Positions 11,778 to 18,949 of a DNA stretch of 64,000 bases are shown piece after piece (the first letter of the stretch is position 1; each line of letters begins with the position of its first letter). A program made the position numbers and the translations under genes. The DNA is from Phycisphaera sp. GTDB lineage: Bacteria > Planctomycetota > Phycisphaerae > Phycisphaerales > UBA1924. The notes under the pieces were generated by a model. The model did not search any database. It saw only the letters and a program-made list of their open reading frames with translations, and was not told the origin of the DNA. The stretch covers positions 310,001 through 374,000 of the forward strand of contig JACKGZ010000004.1 of NCBI GenBank assembly GCA_020639255.1, read 5' to 3'.

Positions 11778-12266
11778 TCACCACTTCATGCGCTTGGACA
11801 TGGCGCGGTCGATGTCGCGCTTCTGCTCGCGGTCGGCGATCGAGCGGCGTTTGTCGGTGTGCCCCTTGCCCTTGCCCAGGCCGATCTCCAGCTTGGCGTA
11901 GCCGTTGTGGAAGTAGAGCTTGAGGGGGACGATCGTCATGCCCTTGCTCTCGGTGGCCCGCGCGAGCCGCTTGATCTCGGATTTGTGCGCCAGAAGCACG
12001 CGGTCGCGGGCAACCTTGTGGTTGCGTGAGGCGGCCGGGCCGTAGTGACCGATTGTCATCCCAACGATCCGCAGGCTCAGCGGCTCGCTGGTCGCGCGGA
12101 TATAGGCCTCACCGATCGAGACCTCACCCATGCGGACGGACTTGACCTCCGTGCCGTGGAGCTTCAGACCGACCTCGAGCGTCGACTCGATGGCGTAGTC
12201 GTGCCTGGCCCGGCGGTTGTGGACCTCCGCCTCGTTCCCGGGTTTCTTCTTGCGTTTGCCGGCCAT
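11778..12266 (-). CDS. smpB: SsrA-binding protein SmpB
   Basis: SmpB binds tmRNA and brings it to stalled ribosomes in trans-translation. The 162-residue product carries the family landmarks: NRRARHDYAIESTLEVGLKLHGTEVKS-type opening with HGTEVKSVR, ARDRVLLAHKSEI, PLKLYFHNGYAKLEIGLGKGK, and the basic C-terminal tail ending RAMSKRMKW. I chose the ATG at 12266 because the family N-terminus begins there and TATCGT lies seven bases upstream on the minus strand, consistent with a leaderless mRNA. I see no tmRNA gene next to it. Confidence 0.93.
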   Translation of the reverse strand: MAGKRKKKPGNEAEVHNRRARHDYAIESTLEVGLKLHGTEVKSVRMGEVSIGEAYIRATSEPLSLRIVGMTIGHYGPAASRNHKVARDRVLLAHKSEIKRLARATESKGMTIVPLKLYFHNGYAKLEIGLGKGKGHTDKRRSIADREQKRDIDRAMSKRMKW

Positions 12267-12333
12267 GGTCTGAACGATACGCCGATCAAATCCCAAGAAA
12301 GCGAGAGCAGCAGCAGGGAGTACACTCGGACCA

Positions 12334-13047
12334 TTGGAACCGATCCTCGTCATTCTGCTCGTGATCATGGTGATCGGTGTCTTGACCTTGAGGGCTTACT
12401 ACGCCCATCAACGTGAAGAGGCCCGATCCATGACCATCAAAGCCATCGCAACCACGCACGGCTGGTCGTTCGATGCGATCAGTGCCAACAACTACCGTTC
12501 GACATATCAGAACTTTGACTATTTCAGCAAAGGACACAGCCAGGAGTGTGAGAACACTGTCGAAGGTGCCATCGAAATCCATGGCTTCCCACACCACCTC
12601 AAGATGGGCGACTACCTCTACAAGGAGACCGACAGTGATGAGGACGGCACATCAACAACGACGTACCGATTCAGCTATCTCTGCCTCCACCTCCCGTACC
12701 TGCATGTACCCGACCTCTTCATCCGTCGCGAGACGATGACCGACAAGCTCGGAGCCGCTGTTGGTTTCGACGACATCAACTTCGAGTCCGCCGATTTCAG
12801 CCGAACCTTCCACGTCAGCGCATCGGATAAACGGTTCGCTTACGACGTGATCACCCCAACGATGATGGAGTTTCTGCTTCGAGCACCGGACGTCGGGGTC
12901 GAACTGCGCAGCGGGATTCTGTGTTTCGTCTCAGACATGCGAAGATGGAAAGCCGAAGAATTCATGCCCAGAGTCAACTGGGCCTCGCATTTCATCGGCC
13001 TTTGGCCTGAGCACGTCATCCAAAGCTATACAGGGACCAGAATCTGA
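12334..13047 (+). CDS. DUF3137-like membrane-anchored protein, copy A
   Basis: This 237-residue protein has an N-terminal membrane segment (residues 3-20) and a soluble domain of about 200 residues. It is a clear paralogue of the next gene; both share MGDYLYK, TTTYR, GFDDI-FESA-FSR and SDKRFAYDVITP. The last region resembles the DUF3137 pattern (target segment, F-V-S-D, TP-M), a family that often accompanies lemA; this match is from memory. The start is TTG at 12334, supported by the MEP N-terminus shared with both downstream genes and by TACACT ending seven bases upstream. The next gene begins two bases after the stop. The function is unknown. Confidence 0.65.
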   Translation: MEPILVILLVIMVIGVLTLRAYYAHQREEARSMTIKAIATTHGWSFDAISANNYRSTYQNFDYFSKGHSQECENTVEGAIEIHGFPHHLKMGDYLYKETDSDEDGTSTTTYRFSYLCLHLPYLHVPDLFIRRETMTDKLGAAVGFDDINFESADFSRTFHVSASDKRFAYDVITPTMMEFLLRAPDVGVELRSGILCFVSDMRRWKAEEFMPRVNWASHFIGLWPEHVIQSYTGTRI

Positions 13048-13049
13048 GC

Positions 13050-13763
13050 ATGGAACCCTTGATCATCATTCCGCTTGTTATTGCTGTCGTCGCGGTGATC
13101 GTGATCGCGGCGTACTACGGCCACAAGGCCGAGCAGGCGCGGATCGCGGCGCTCCGGGCCATCGCCGACGCCCACGGCTGGCAATTCGATCAGGGCTCCG
13201 ATCATCGTCACGACGAGATGTACAGCTGCTTCGGCGTCTTTAAGCAAGGCCACAGCCGTCGGGCCTACAACACGATCTCGGGCACCCACACCATCAACGA
13301 CAACCCGCATCCCATCAAGATGGGCGACTACCTCTACAAGGTCACAACCCACAACGGCAAGTCATCGCAGACCACGACGTATCGGCTGAGCTATCTGATC
13401 CTGCACATGCCCTACGCGGGCGTGCCGGACCTGACGATCCGGGCGGAGAACTTCTTGGACAAGATCGGGGCCGCGATCGGATTCGACGACATCGACTTCG
13501 AGTCCGCAGAGTTCAGCCGAAAGTTCCTAGTCAAATCGAGCGATAAGCGGTTCGCCTACGACGTGATCACGCCGAGGATGATGGAGTTCCTGATGGCCTC
13601 GCCCAAGCGGTCGATCGACCAGCAACAGGGCATGATCTGCATCACCAACGGCGTGCGGCGGTGGAAGGCTGAGGAGTTCATGCCCAATCTGGGCTGGGTG
13701 TCGGAGTTTGTAGATCTCTGGCCCGATCATGTCGTGCGTGAATTTGAAGAAAGGACGCGGTAA
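13050..13763 (+). CDS. DUF3137-like membrane-anchored protein, copy B
   Basis: This 237-residue protein is a tandem paralogue of the preceding gene and has the same length. It carries one N-terminal membrane helix (residues 4-22) followed by a soluble domain with MGDYLYK, GFDDIDFESAEFSRKF and SDKRFAYDVITPRMMEFL. The two copies are most alike from residue 95 to the end and diverge most between residues 45 and 85. It starts at an ATG two bases after the previous stop and ends two bases before the LemA start, so the three genes form one transcript. No catalytic motif is visible. Confidence 0.65.
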   Translation: MEPLIIIPLVIAVVAVIVIAAYYGHKAEQARIAALRAIADAHGWQFDQGSDHRHDEMYSCFGVFKQGHSRRAYNTISGTHTINDNPHPIKMGDYLYKVTTHNGKSSQTTTYRLSYLILHMPYAGVPDLTIRAENFLDKIGAAIGFDDIDFESAEFSRKFLVKSSDKRFAYDVITPRMMEFLMASPKRSIDQQQGMICITNGVRRWKAEEFMPNLGWVSEFVDLWPDHVVREFEERTR

Positions 13764-13765
13764 GC

Positions 13766-14335
13766 GTGGAACCACTCTTTATCGTGCTCATCGTGATCGG
13801 CGCGGTGCTGCTGGTGCCGATCATCTGGCTCATCGCGACGTACAACCGCTTTGTCGGGCTCCGCCAGCACATCAAGGAGAGCTGGTCGGACATCGACGTG
13901 GAGCTCAAGCGGCGCTACGACCTCGTGCCGAACCTCGTCGAGACGGTCAAGGGCTACGCCAAGCACGAGCGCGAGACGCTGGAGATGGTGGTCGAGGCCC
14001 GCAACCGCGCCGTCGCGAGCCACGGCAGCGCCACCGAGCAAGCCGTCGACGAATCCGCCATGCTCATCGGCCTCAAGAAGCTCTTCGTGCTCGCCGAGGC
14101 ATACCCGGAGCTCAAGGCCGACGCGCACTACCTGGCGCTGCAGAAGGAGCTGAGCCTGACCGAGGACCGAATCGCGGCCAGCCGGCGGTTCTACAACGCG
14201 AACGTCCGCGAGATGAACCAGCTCAGGCAGGCGTTCCCGACGAACGTCGTCGCGGGCATGTTCGGCTTCCAGGAAGGCAGCTTCTTCGAGCTTTCGAGCG
14301 AGGCCGAGCGCGTGGTGCCGAGGGTGGAGATCTAG
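13766..14335 (+). CDS. LemA family protein
   Basis: This 189-residue protein belongs to the LemA family: an N-terminal membrane helix (residues 5-26), then a helical bundle with YNRFVGLRQHIKESWSDIDV, LKRRYDLVPNLVETVKGYA and the C-terminal ARRFYNANVREMNQL-type region (here SRRFYNANVREMN). LemA proteins face the periplasm on a short anchor; their biochemical role is not established. The start is GTG and gives MEPLF, the same opening as the two upstream proteins. The stop codon shares the four bases CTAG with the stop of the convergent gene. Confidence 0.85.
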   Translation: MEPLFIVLIVIGAVLLVPIIWLIATYNRFVGLRQHIKESWSDIDVELKRRYDLVPNLVETVKGYAKHERETLEMVVEARNRAVASHGSATEQAVDESAMLIGLKKLFVLAEAYPELKADAHYLALQKELSLTEDRIAASRRFYNANVREMNQLRQAFPTNVVAGMFGFQEGSFFELSSEAERVVPRVEI

Positions 14336-15060
14336 TAGCCGTCCACAACCGGGTTCGACAGCACACCGAGCCCCGAGATCTCAACCTCGACCGTGTCGCC
14401 CGGTTTGAGGAAGCGTTTCGGATCGCGACCGAAGCCGACGCCGCTGGGCGTCCCAGTGAGAATGACGGTGCCGGGCAGAAGCGTGGTCGATTTGCTGAGC
14501 TCGGCGATGAGGTACGCGACCGTGTAGATCATGAGGCTCGTGCTCGACGACTGCATCTCTTCGCCCGAGACTCGACACTTGATATCGAGCTTCTGTGGAT
14601 CGCCGACCTCGTCGATAGGCACGAGCCTCGGCCCGAGCGGGCAGAAGGTGTCGAAGCTCTTGCCCCGGTTGAACTGCCCACCCGAGCCCTGCTTCTGCCA
14701 CCAACGGGCGCTGACGTCGTTGGCGCAGCACAGGCCGAGCACATGGTCGTACGCGTTGGCTTCGCTCACATCGCGCGCGGCGGTCCCGATGACGACGGCA
14801 AGCTCGGCTTCGAAGTCGACCTGATCCGGCCCGCCCGTTTCCGGATCGCGGCAGATGGGCGGAATCAAAATCGGGTCGTTGTGCAGACACGCCGACGCGG
14901 GGTTCTTGGTGAAGTACATCGGACGCTCGGGGACGACGCCGCCCATCTCGGAGGCGTGGTCGGCGTAATTGCGCCCGATACCGATGATGTGAGTGAGCGG
15001 GAGAGGCTCGGCACTCGGACGTTCGACGGCGACGAGGCCGTGGTGTTTGATCAGGTTCAT
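14332..15060 (-). CDS. fumarylacetoacetate hydrolase family protein
   Basis: This 242-residue protein belongs to the FAH superfamily, whose members hydrolyse, decarboxylate or isomerise acylpyruvates and related keto acids using Mg2+ or Ca2+. Motifs include IGIGRNYADHASEMG, the metal-binding glutamates in VDFEAELAVVIG, NDVSARWWQ, KSFDTFCPLGP, and ILTGTPSGVGFGR. The length suits the single-domain YcgM/HpcE-like branch. A TTGGAGTG sequence precedes the ATG. The substrate is not determined by sequence at this level, and no aromatic catabolic genes are adjacent. Confidence 0.85.
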   Translation of the reverse strand: MNLIKHHGLVAVERPSAEPLPLTHIIGIGRNYADHASEMGGVVPERPMYFTKNPASACLHNDPILIPPICRDPETGGPDQVDFEAELAVVIGTAARDVSEANAYDHVLGLCCANDVSARWWQKQGSGGQFNRGKSFDTFCPLGPRLVPIDEVGDPQKLDIKCRVSGEEMQSSSTSLMIYTVAYLIAELSKSTTLLPGTVILTGTPSGVGFGRDPKRFLKPGDTVEVEISGLGVLSNPVVDGY

Positions 15061-15073
15061 CGCGGCACTCCAA

Positions 15074-16012
15074 TCAGATGACGTCGATCGTACCCGGGTC
15101 GGGGCAGAGCCCGGCCTTGTGCCCCTCGGTCAGCAGGTGCTTGAGCGCTGAGCGTCCATTGTCACCCATCGAACGGGTAAGGGGGCTCACGTACATCGAG
15201 AGGTACTTCTTCACGAGAGCGTCGTCGTTCCACTCGGGTCGGCCTTCACCCCGGATGCGGAGGAACTCGCGCGACTCGGCTTCGTGCGTGATCGCGTACT
15301 CGACCGACTCGGACAGGAGCTTCGAGAGTCTCGCGCAGGTACCTGCGCCGAAGCGATCATCGAGGTCGCGTTTGATGACATTCAGCCCCAACGGCAGAGG
15401 CATATGTGTCGCACTGCCCCACCACTCGCCGAGGTCGGCGAGCTTGCACAGGCCCGCATCCTCGAAGGTGAGCTGCGCCTCGTGGATGAGCAGCCCCGCG
15501 TCAGCTTTGCCTTCCTGCACGGCGCCGATGATCTCGTAGAAAGGCATCTCAATGGCGCGCCGGGTGCGCGCGGGGTCGATCGCGCGGAGCATGAGGCTGA
15601 GGGTCAGAAAGGCCGTGGTCTTGCGCCCGGGAACGGCGATGGTGATGCTGTCGCCGAGCAGTGCGCCGACGCCGGCTTTGAAGCGTTCGTCATCGGCGCG
15701 GGCGACGACCTTGGGGCCGTAGCTTTCACCGAAGGAGCCGCCGCAGTCGGTGATCTGGTAGCGGTCCTTGATGTGCGGGTAGGTGTGGGCGCTGATGGCG
15801 GTGATGTCGAGATCGCCCTTCTCGATCGCGCGTCGGTTGAGTGCTTCGACGTCTTCGGGGAGGGGTTTGAAGGTAAAGCCCTGGGTGTTGAGTGCGGGTT
15901 TGCCGAGTGGGCCGGCAATTGGTGAGCCGTCCTCGTGGGTCATGCCGCAGAGGGGCCACCACATGACGAGGTCGTCGGAGTCTGGGGAGTGGGCGAGTGT
16001 GAGTTCAGGCAT
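15074..16012 (-). CDS. mqnD: 1,4-dihydroxy-6-naphthoate synthase (futalosine pathway)
   Basis: This 312-residue protein matches MqnD, which releases 1,4-dihydroxy-6-naphthoate from cyclic dehypoxanthine futalosine during menaquinone synthesis. It has the periplasmic-binding-protein fold signature of MqnA/MqnD: an N-terminal LTLAHSPDSDDLVMWWPL, SAHTYPHIKDRY, GGSFGESYGPKVVAR, GLLIHEAQLTFED, and LPLGLNVIKRDL. MqnD is preferred over MqnA because of the SPDSDD opening and the IHEAQLT segment. The ATG at 16012 was chosen for the family N-terminus. It overlaps the upstream membrane-protein gene by eight bases, so the two are translated together with purF upstream. Confidence 0.85.
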   Translation of the reverse strand: MPELTLAHSPDSDDLVMWWPLCGMTHEDGSPIAGPLGKPALNTQGFTFKPLPEDVEALNRRAIEKGDLDITAISAHTYPHIKDRYQITDCGGSFGESYGPKVVARADDERFKAGVGALLGDSITIAVPGRKTTAFLTLSLMLRAIDPARTRRAIEMPFYEIIGAVQEGKADAGLLIHEAQLTFEDAGLCKLADLGEWWGSATHMPLPLGLNVIKRDLDDRFGAGTCARLSKLLSESVEYAITHEAESREFLRIRGEGRPEWNDDALVKKYLSMYVSPLTRSMGDNGRSALKHLLTEGHKAGLCPDPGTIDVI

Positions 16013-16460
16013 TGGGAGAGGATAGCTTCCATGCGGCGCCGCATTCCGGGCAAACGGTGCAACCGTCGGGCTCGGGCTGAATGCCACCGAGTTTGTAACT
16101 ACACACCAAGCACACTCGGACGACTCTCGCAGCACGTCGATTCCAGGGATTGGGATAGTTCAAGAGCAACGGAAACAGAATCCCGACAACTGCGAGTAAA
16201 AAGAAGCTCCAAACAAGCACAAAGACCAATACGCCCGGAAGATCACTTACGACATCCGGACGCATGTAAAACATGCCTCCACAACTCGCGATAACCGTAA
16301 GCACCAACACAGCCATAACCACACCGTACAATCGCAAGAAAATATGGAACGGCCAAGGCATAATCTCAATAGTCTTCTGACTGACCACAGAATCCGAGTC
16401 CGCGAGCATCTTCTTGGCATCACGGGAAAGCCGAAAGCGATTCCCCCGATCGTCGCGCAT
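16005..16460 (-). CDS. small membrane protein with C-terminal zinc ribbon
   Basis: This 151-residue protein has two membrane segments (about residues 43-65 and 77-99) and a C-terminal ribbon: CLVCSYKLGGIQ followed by CTVCPECG. The ribbon is of the same general planctomycete kind as in the protein at 1549, but placed at the other end. Its start overlaps the purF stop by one base (TGATG), and its end overlaps the mqnD start by eight, so all three are in one operon. Base composition is noticeably less GC-rich than the flanking genes. The function is unknown. Confidence 0.6.
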   Translation of the reverse strand: MRDDRGNRFRLSRDAKKMLADSDSVVSQKTIEIMPWPFHIFLRLYGVVMAVLVLTVIASCGGMFYMRPDVVSDLPGVLVFVLVWSFFLLAVVGILFPLLLNYPNPWNRRAARVVRVCLVCSYKLGGIQPEPDGCTVCPECGAAWKLSSPNA

Positions 16461-17950
16461 CAGAACATGCTCGCCTGCTCGCGGGAGACGATCTCTTCGG
16501 TCGTCGGGTGCTCGATGTCGACGCGGTAGTCGCCGCTGAAGCAGCCGGTGCAGTAGTCCTCGGGGCTGTGGTGGGCGACGCTGAGCAGTCCCTCGAGGGA
16601 GAGGAAGTGCAGCGAGTCGACGCCGAGGAACTTGCGGATCTCCTCGACGGTGCGCCCGTTGGCGATGAGCTGGTCCTTGCTGGCGAAATCAACGCCGAAG
16701 TAGCACGGGTGGCGGATGGGAGGCGAGCTGATCCGGAGGTGGATTTCCTTGGCGCCGGCCTCGCGGATCTGCATCATTTTGAGCTTGGTCGTCGTGCCGC
16801 GGACGATGGAGTCGTCGACGACGACGACGCGTTTGCCCTCGACGATCTCGCGGACAACGTTCAGTTTCAGCCTGACGGCGGCTTCGCGTTCGTGCTGCGT
16901 CGGCTTGATAAACGTTCGACCGACGTAGCGGTTGGGGATGATGGCCTCGCGGTAGGGCAGGCCGCTGATGTAGGCGTAGCCGTTGGCGGCCGAGCGCCCA
17001 GAGTCGGGCATGGGCATAACCATGTCGGCGTCGACGGGCGCTTCACTCGCCAAGACCTCGCCCATCTGCTCGCGGGCACGCTGGACATTCTGCCCGAACA
17101 CCGTGCTGGCGGGCGAGGCGAAGTACACGTGCTCGAAGATGCACCGGGCAAGCCTCGGCGCGGGCTCGGCGAAGCGTCGGCTCGTGACGCCCTCGTTCGA
17201 GAGCGTCACGATCTCGCCCGGCTCGATCTCGCGGATGAAGCGGGCACCCATGACGTCGAGCGCGACCGTCTCGCTCGCGACGGCGGGGTAGGCCTTGCCC
17301 TCGCGCTCGATCTCGCCCAGGACGAGCGGACGCCACCCCCAGGGGTCGCGGGCGGCTTCGATGCGGTCGGGGAAGAGCAGCACGAGGCTGAACGCACCCT
17401 GGAGGCGACGGAGCGTGGCGGCCAATGGGTCGGGCGTCTTGCGCTGCTCGGGCGAGGCGAGGAGGTGGATGACAACTTCCGTGTCGCTCGTCGTGTGGAA
17501 GAGGTGCCCCTTCTCGGCGAACTTCTGACGGAGTGCGGCGGCGTTGACAAGGTTGCCGTTGTGAGCCAGGGCGACCGAACCGTCGACGGTCTGCTCGACG
17601 AGGGGCTGGGTGTTGCAGTGGAGCGAGCCGCCCGAGGTTGAATATCGGTTGTGCCCGATGGCCCCGGTGGTGCCGAACCAGTTGAGCCGGTCGAGGTCGG
17701 GCTTGGAGAAAACGTCGGGGACGAGGCCCATCCCGAGGTGGGATTCGATGTCATCGCCGTTGGTGACGGCGATGCCTGCGGATTCCTGTCCCCGGTGCTG
17801 CTGGGCGTAGAGGGCCATGTAGACGAGTGAGGCCGGCGCGGGCAGGCCCCAGACACCCACCACGCCGCATTTCTCCTTGGGGGCGTCTGCAGAGCCCGAT
17901 CGCAGGCCCCCCGATTGCTGGAGGACGTTCAGTGGGACAACTCTGGGCAT
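16460..17950 (-). CDS. purF: amidophosphoribosyltransferase
   Basis: PurF makes 5-phosphoribosylamine from PRPP and glutamine, the committed step of purine synthesis. The 496-residue protein has a short propeptide ahead of the nucleophile C28 (KEKCGVVGVWG), the Ntn glutaminase motifs QHRGQESAGI and GHNRYSTSG, and the PRPP loop VVVVDDSIVRGTTTK. Cysteines in LARCIFEHVYF, HPCYFGVDF and DYCTGCF suggest the oxygen-sensitive iron-sulphur form known from Bacillus. TAGACT about 30 bases upstream on the minus strand is a candidate -10 box, and CCGGAG may serve as ribosome binding site. Confidence 0.95.
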   Translation of the reverse strand: MPRVVPLNVLQQSGGLRSGSADAPKEKCGVVGVWGLPAPASLVYMALYAQQHRGQESAGIAVTNGDDIESHLGMGLVPDVFSKPDLDRLNWFGTTGAIGHNRYSTSGGSLHCNTQPLVEQTVDGSVALAHNGNLVNAAALRQKFAEKGHLFHTTSDTEVVIHLLASPEQRKTPDPLAATLRRLQGAFSLVLLFPDRIEAARDPWGWRPLVLGEIEREGKAYPAVASETVALDVMGARFIREIEPGEIVTLSNEGVTSRRFAEPAPRLARCIFEHVYFASPASTVFGQNVQRAREQMGEVLASEAPVDADMVMPMPDSGRSAANGYAYISGLPYREAIIPNRYVGRTFIKPTQHEREAAVRLKLNVVREIVEGKRVVVVDDSIVRGTTTKLKMMQIREAGAKEIHLRISSPPIRHPCYFGVDFASKDQLIANGRTVEEIRKFLGVDSLHFLSLEGLLSVAHHSPEDYCTGCFSGDYRVDIEHPTTEEIVSREQASMF

Positions 17951-18244
17951 CGATGGCGGCTCCGGCGGGGTCCGGATGAGTCTATGGGGTCGGGTCGCCG
18001 TGAATCTTTGGTGAAGCCGGCAGGCTCCAAAGCTTCACAATCGCTTCGGGAGGGGTGAGGCCCCGCTCGGACTGGCCTGTCTGTCGGTTTGACTCCTCGG
18101 GCGAGTGGGTCTTGAATAGCCCCGATATGGGCACTGTGCCCGGATCACCCTTGCCGGCCCGAAGCCTCGGTCCCCCGGCGTGATCGCCGAGCCAATCTCG
18201 GCACCCGATCGGATTCGATCGGAGACGGAAGAAAGGAACCCGTC

Positions 18245-18844
18245 ATGGCCCGTTATACCGGTCCGAAGGTCAGGCTCTCTCGTCGCGTGGGCGTCCCGAT
18301 CGCGGACATCCCCAAGCACACCACCAAGCGCCAGCTCAACCCGCCCGGCATGCACGGCTACCGCATGCGTCGCCTGCGCGACTACGGCCTGCGTCTCAAC
18401 GAGAAGCAGAAGATCCGCTACCACTACAACATCCTCGAGAAGCAGTTCCGCGGCTACGTCGACGAGGCCGCCCGTCGCCCGGGCAACACGGGTGAGATCC
18501 TCATGCAGATCCTTGAGACGCGCCTCGACAACGCGGTCCGCCGCTCGGGCTTCGCCCGCACGATCTGGGCAGCCCGCCAGATCGTTGTGCACGGTCACGT
18601 CCGCGTGAACGGCAAGAAGGTCGACAAGCCCAGCTTCGCGGTGAAGGTCGGCGACGAGATCACCTTCAAGCCCAAGATCGAGAAGCTCGTCCGCGAGCAC
18701 ATGGAAACCATGGCCGGCTACGAGGTTCCCGGCTGGCTCGACATCAACCCGGGCAAGCTGACGAGCAAGATCGTGGCTCTGCCGGTAAGCGAGCAGATCC
18801 CGTTCGACGTCAACCCCAACCTCGTTATCGAGTTCTACCGCTAA
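18245..18844 (+). CDS. rpsD: 30S ribosomal protein uS4
   Basis: This 199-residue protein is small-subunit protein S4, an early assembly protein that binds 16S rRNA. The N-terminus (MARYTGPKVRLSRR) lacks the zinc cysteines of the other S4 form. The S4 RNA-binding domain is visible as LETRLDNAVRRSGFA, ARQIVVHGHVRVNGKKVD and PSFAVKVGDEI. GAAAGGA precedes the ATG. It is not in the usual alpha operon with rpsM, rpsK and rpoA, and stands alone between purF and a PpiD-like gene. Confidence 0.95.
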   Translation: MARYTGPKVRLSRRVGVPIADIPKHTTKRQLNPPGMHGYRMRRLRDYGLRLNEKQKIRYHYNILEKQFRGYVDEAARRPGNTGEILMQILETRLDNAVRRSGFARTIWAARQIVVHGHVRVNGKKVDKPSFAVKVGDEITFKPKIEKLVREHMETMAGYEVPGWLDINPGKLTSKIVALPVSEQIPFDVNPNLVIEFYR

Positions 18845-18899
18845 AGCACTTGTTGCCCAAGTTCTGGGGCTCATCGGCCCACGGAGAGAATCACCCGAA

Positions 18900-18928
18900 G
18901 CGGCCGATCGGATACACCGGTCGGCCGC
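18900..18928 (+). terminator. hairpin downstream of rpsD
   Basis: An 8-bp stem (GCGGCCGA with TCGGCCGC) with a 13-base loop lies 55 bases after the rpsD stop and is followed by CTCTCATT. The T-run is weak, so termination is likely but not certain. Confidence 0.5.
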
Positions 18929-18949
18929 CTCTCATTCAGGACAGCTCAG

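Noticed and set aside
17951..18244. Promoter TTGACT ... TGAATA ahead of rpsD
   Set aside because: Spacing of 18 is acceptable, but the second box is a poor -10 and the match is not better than chance.
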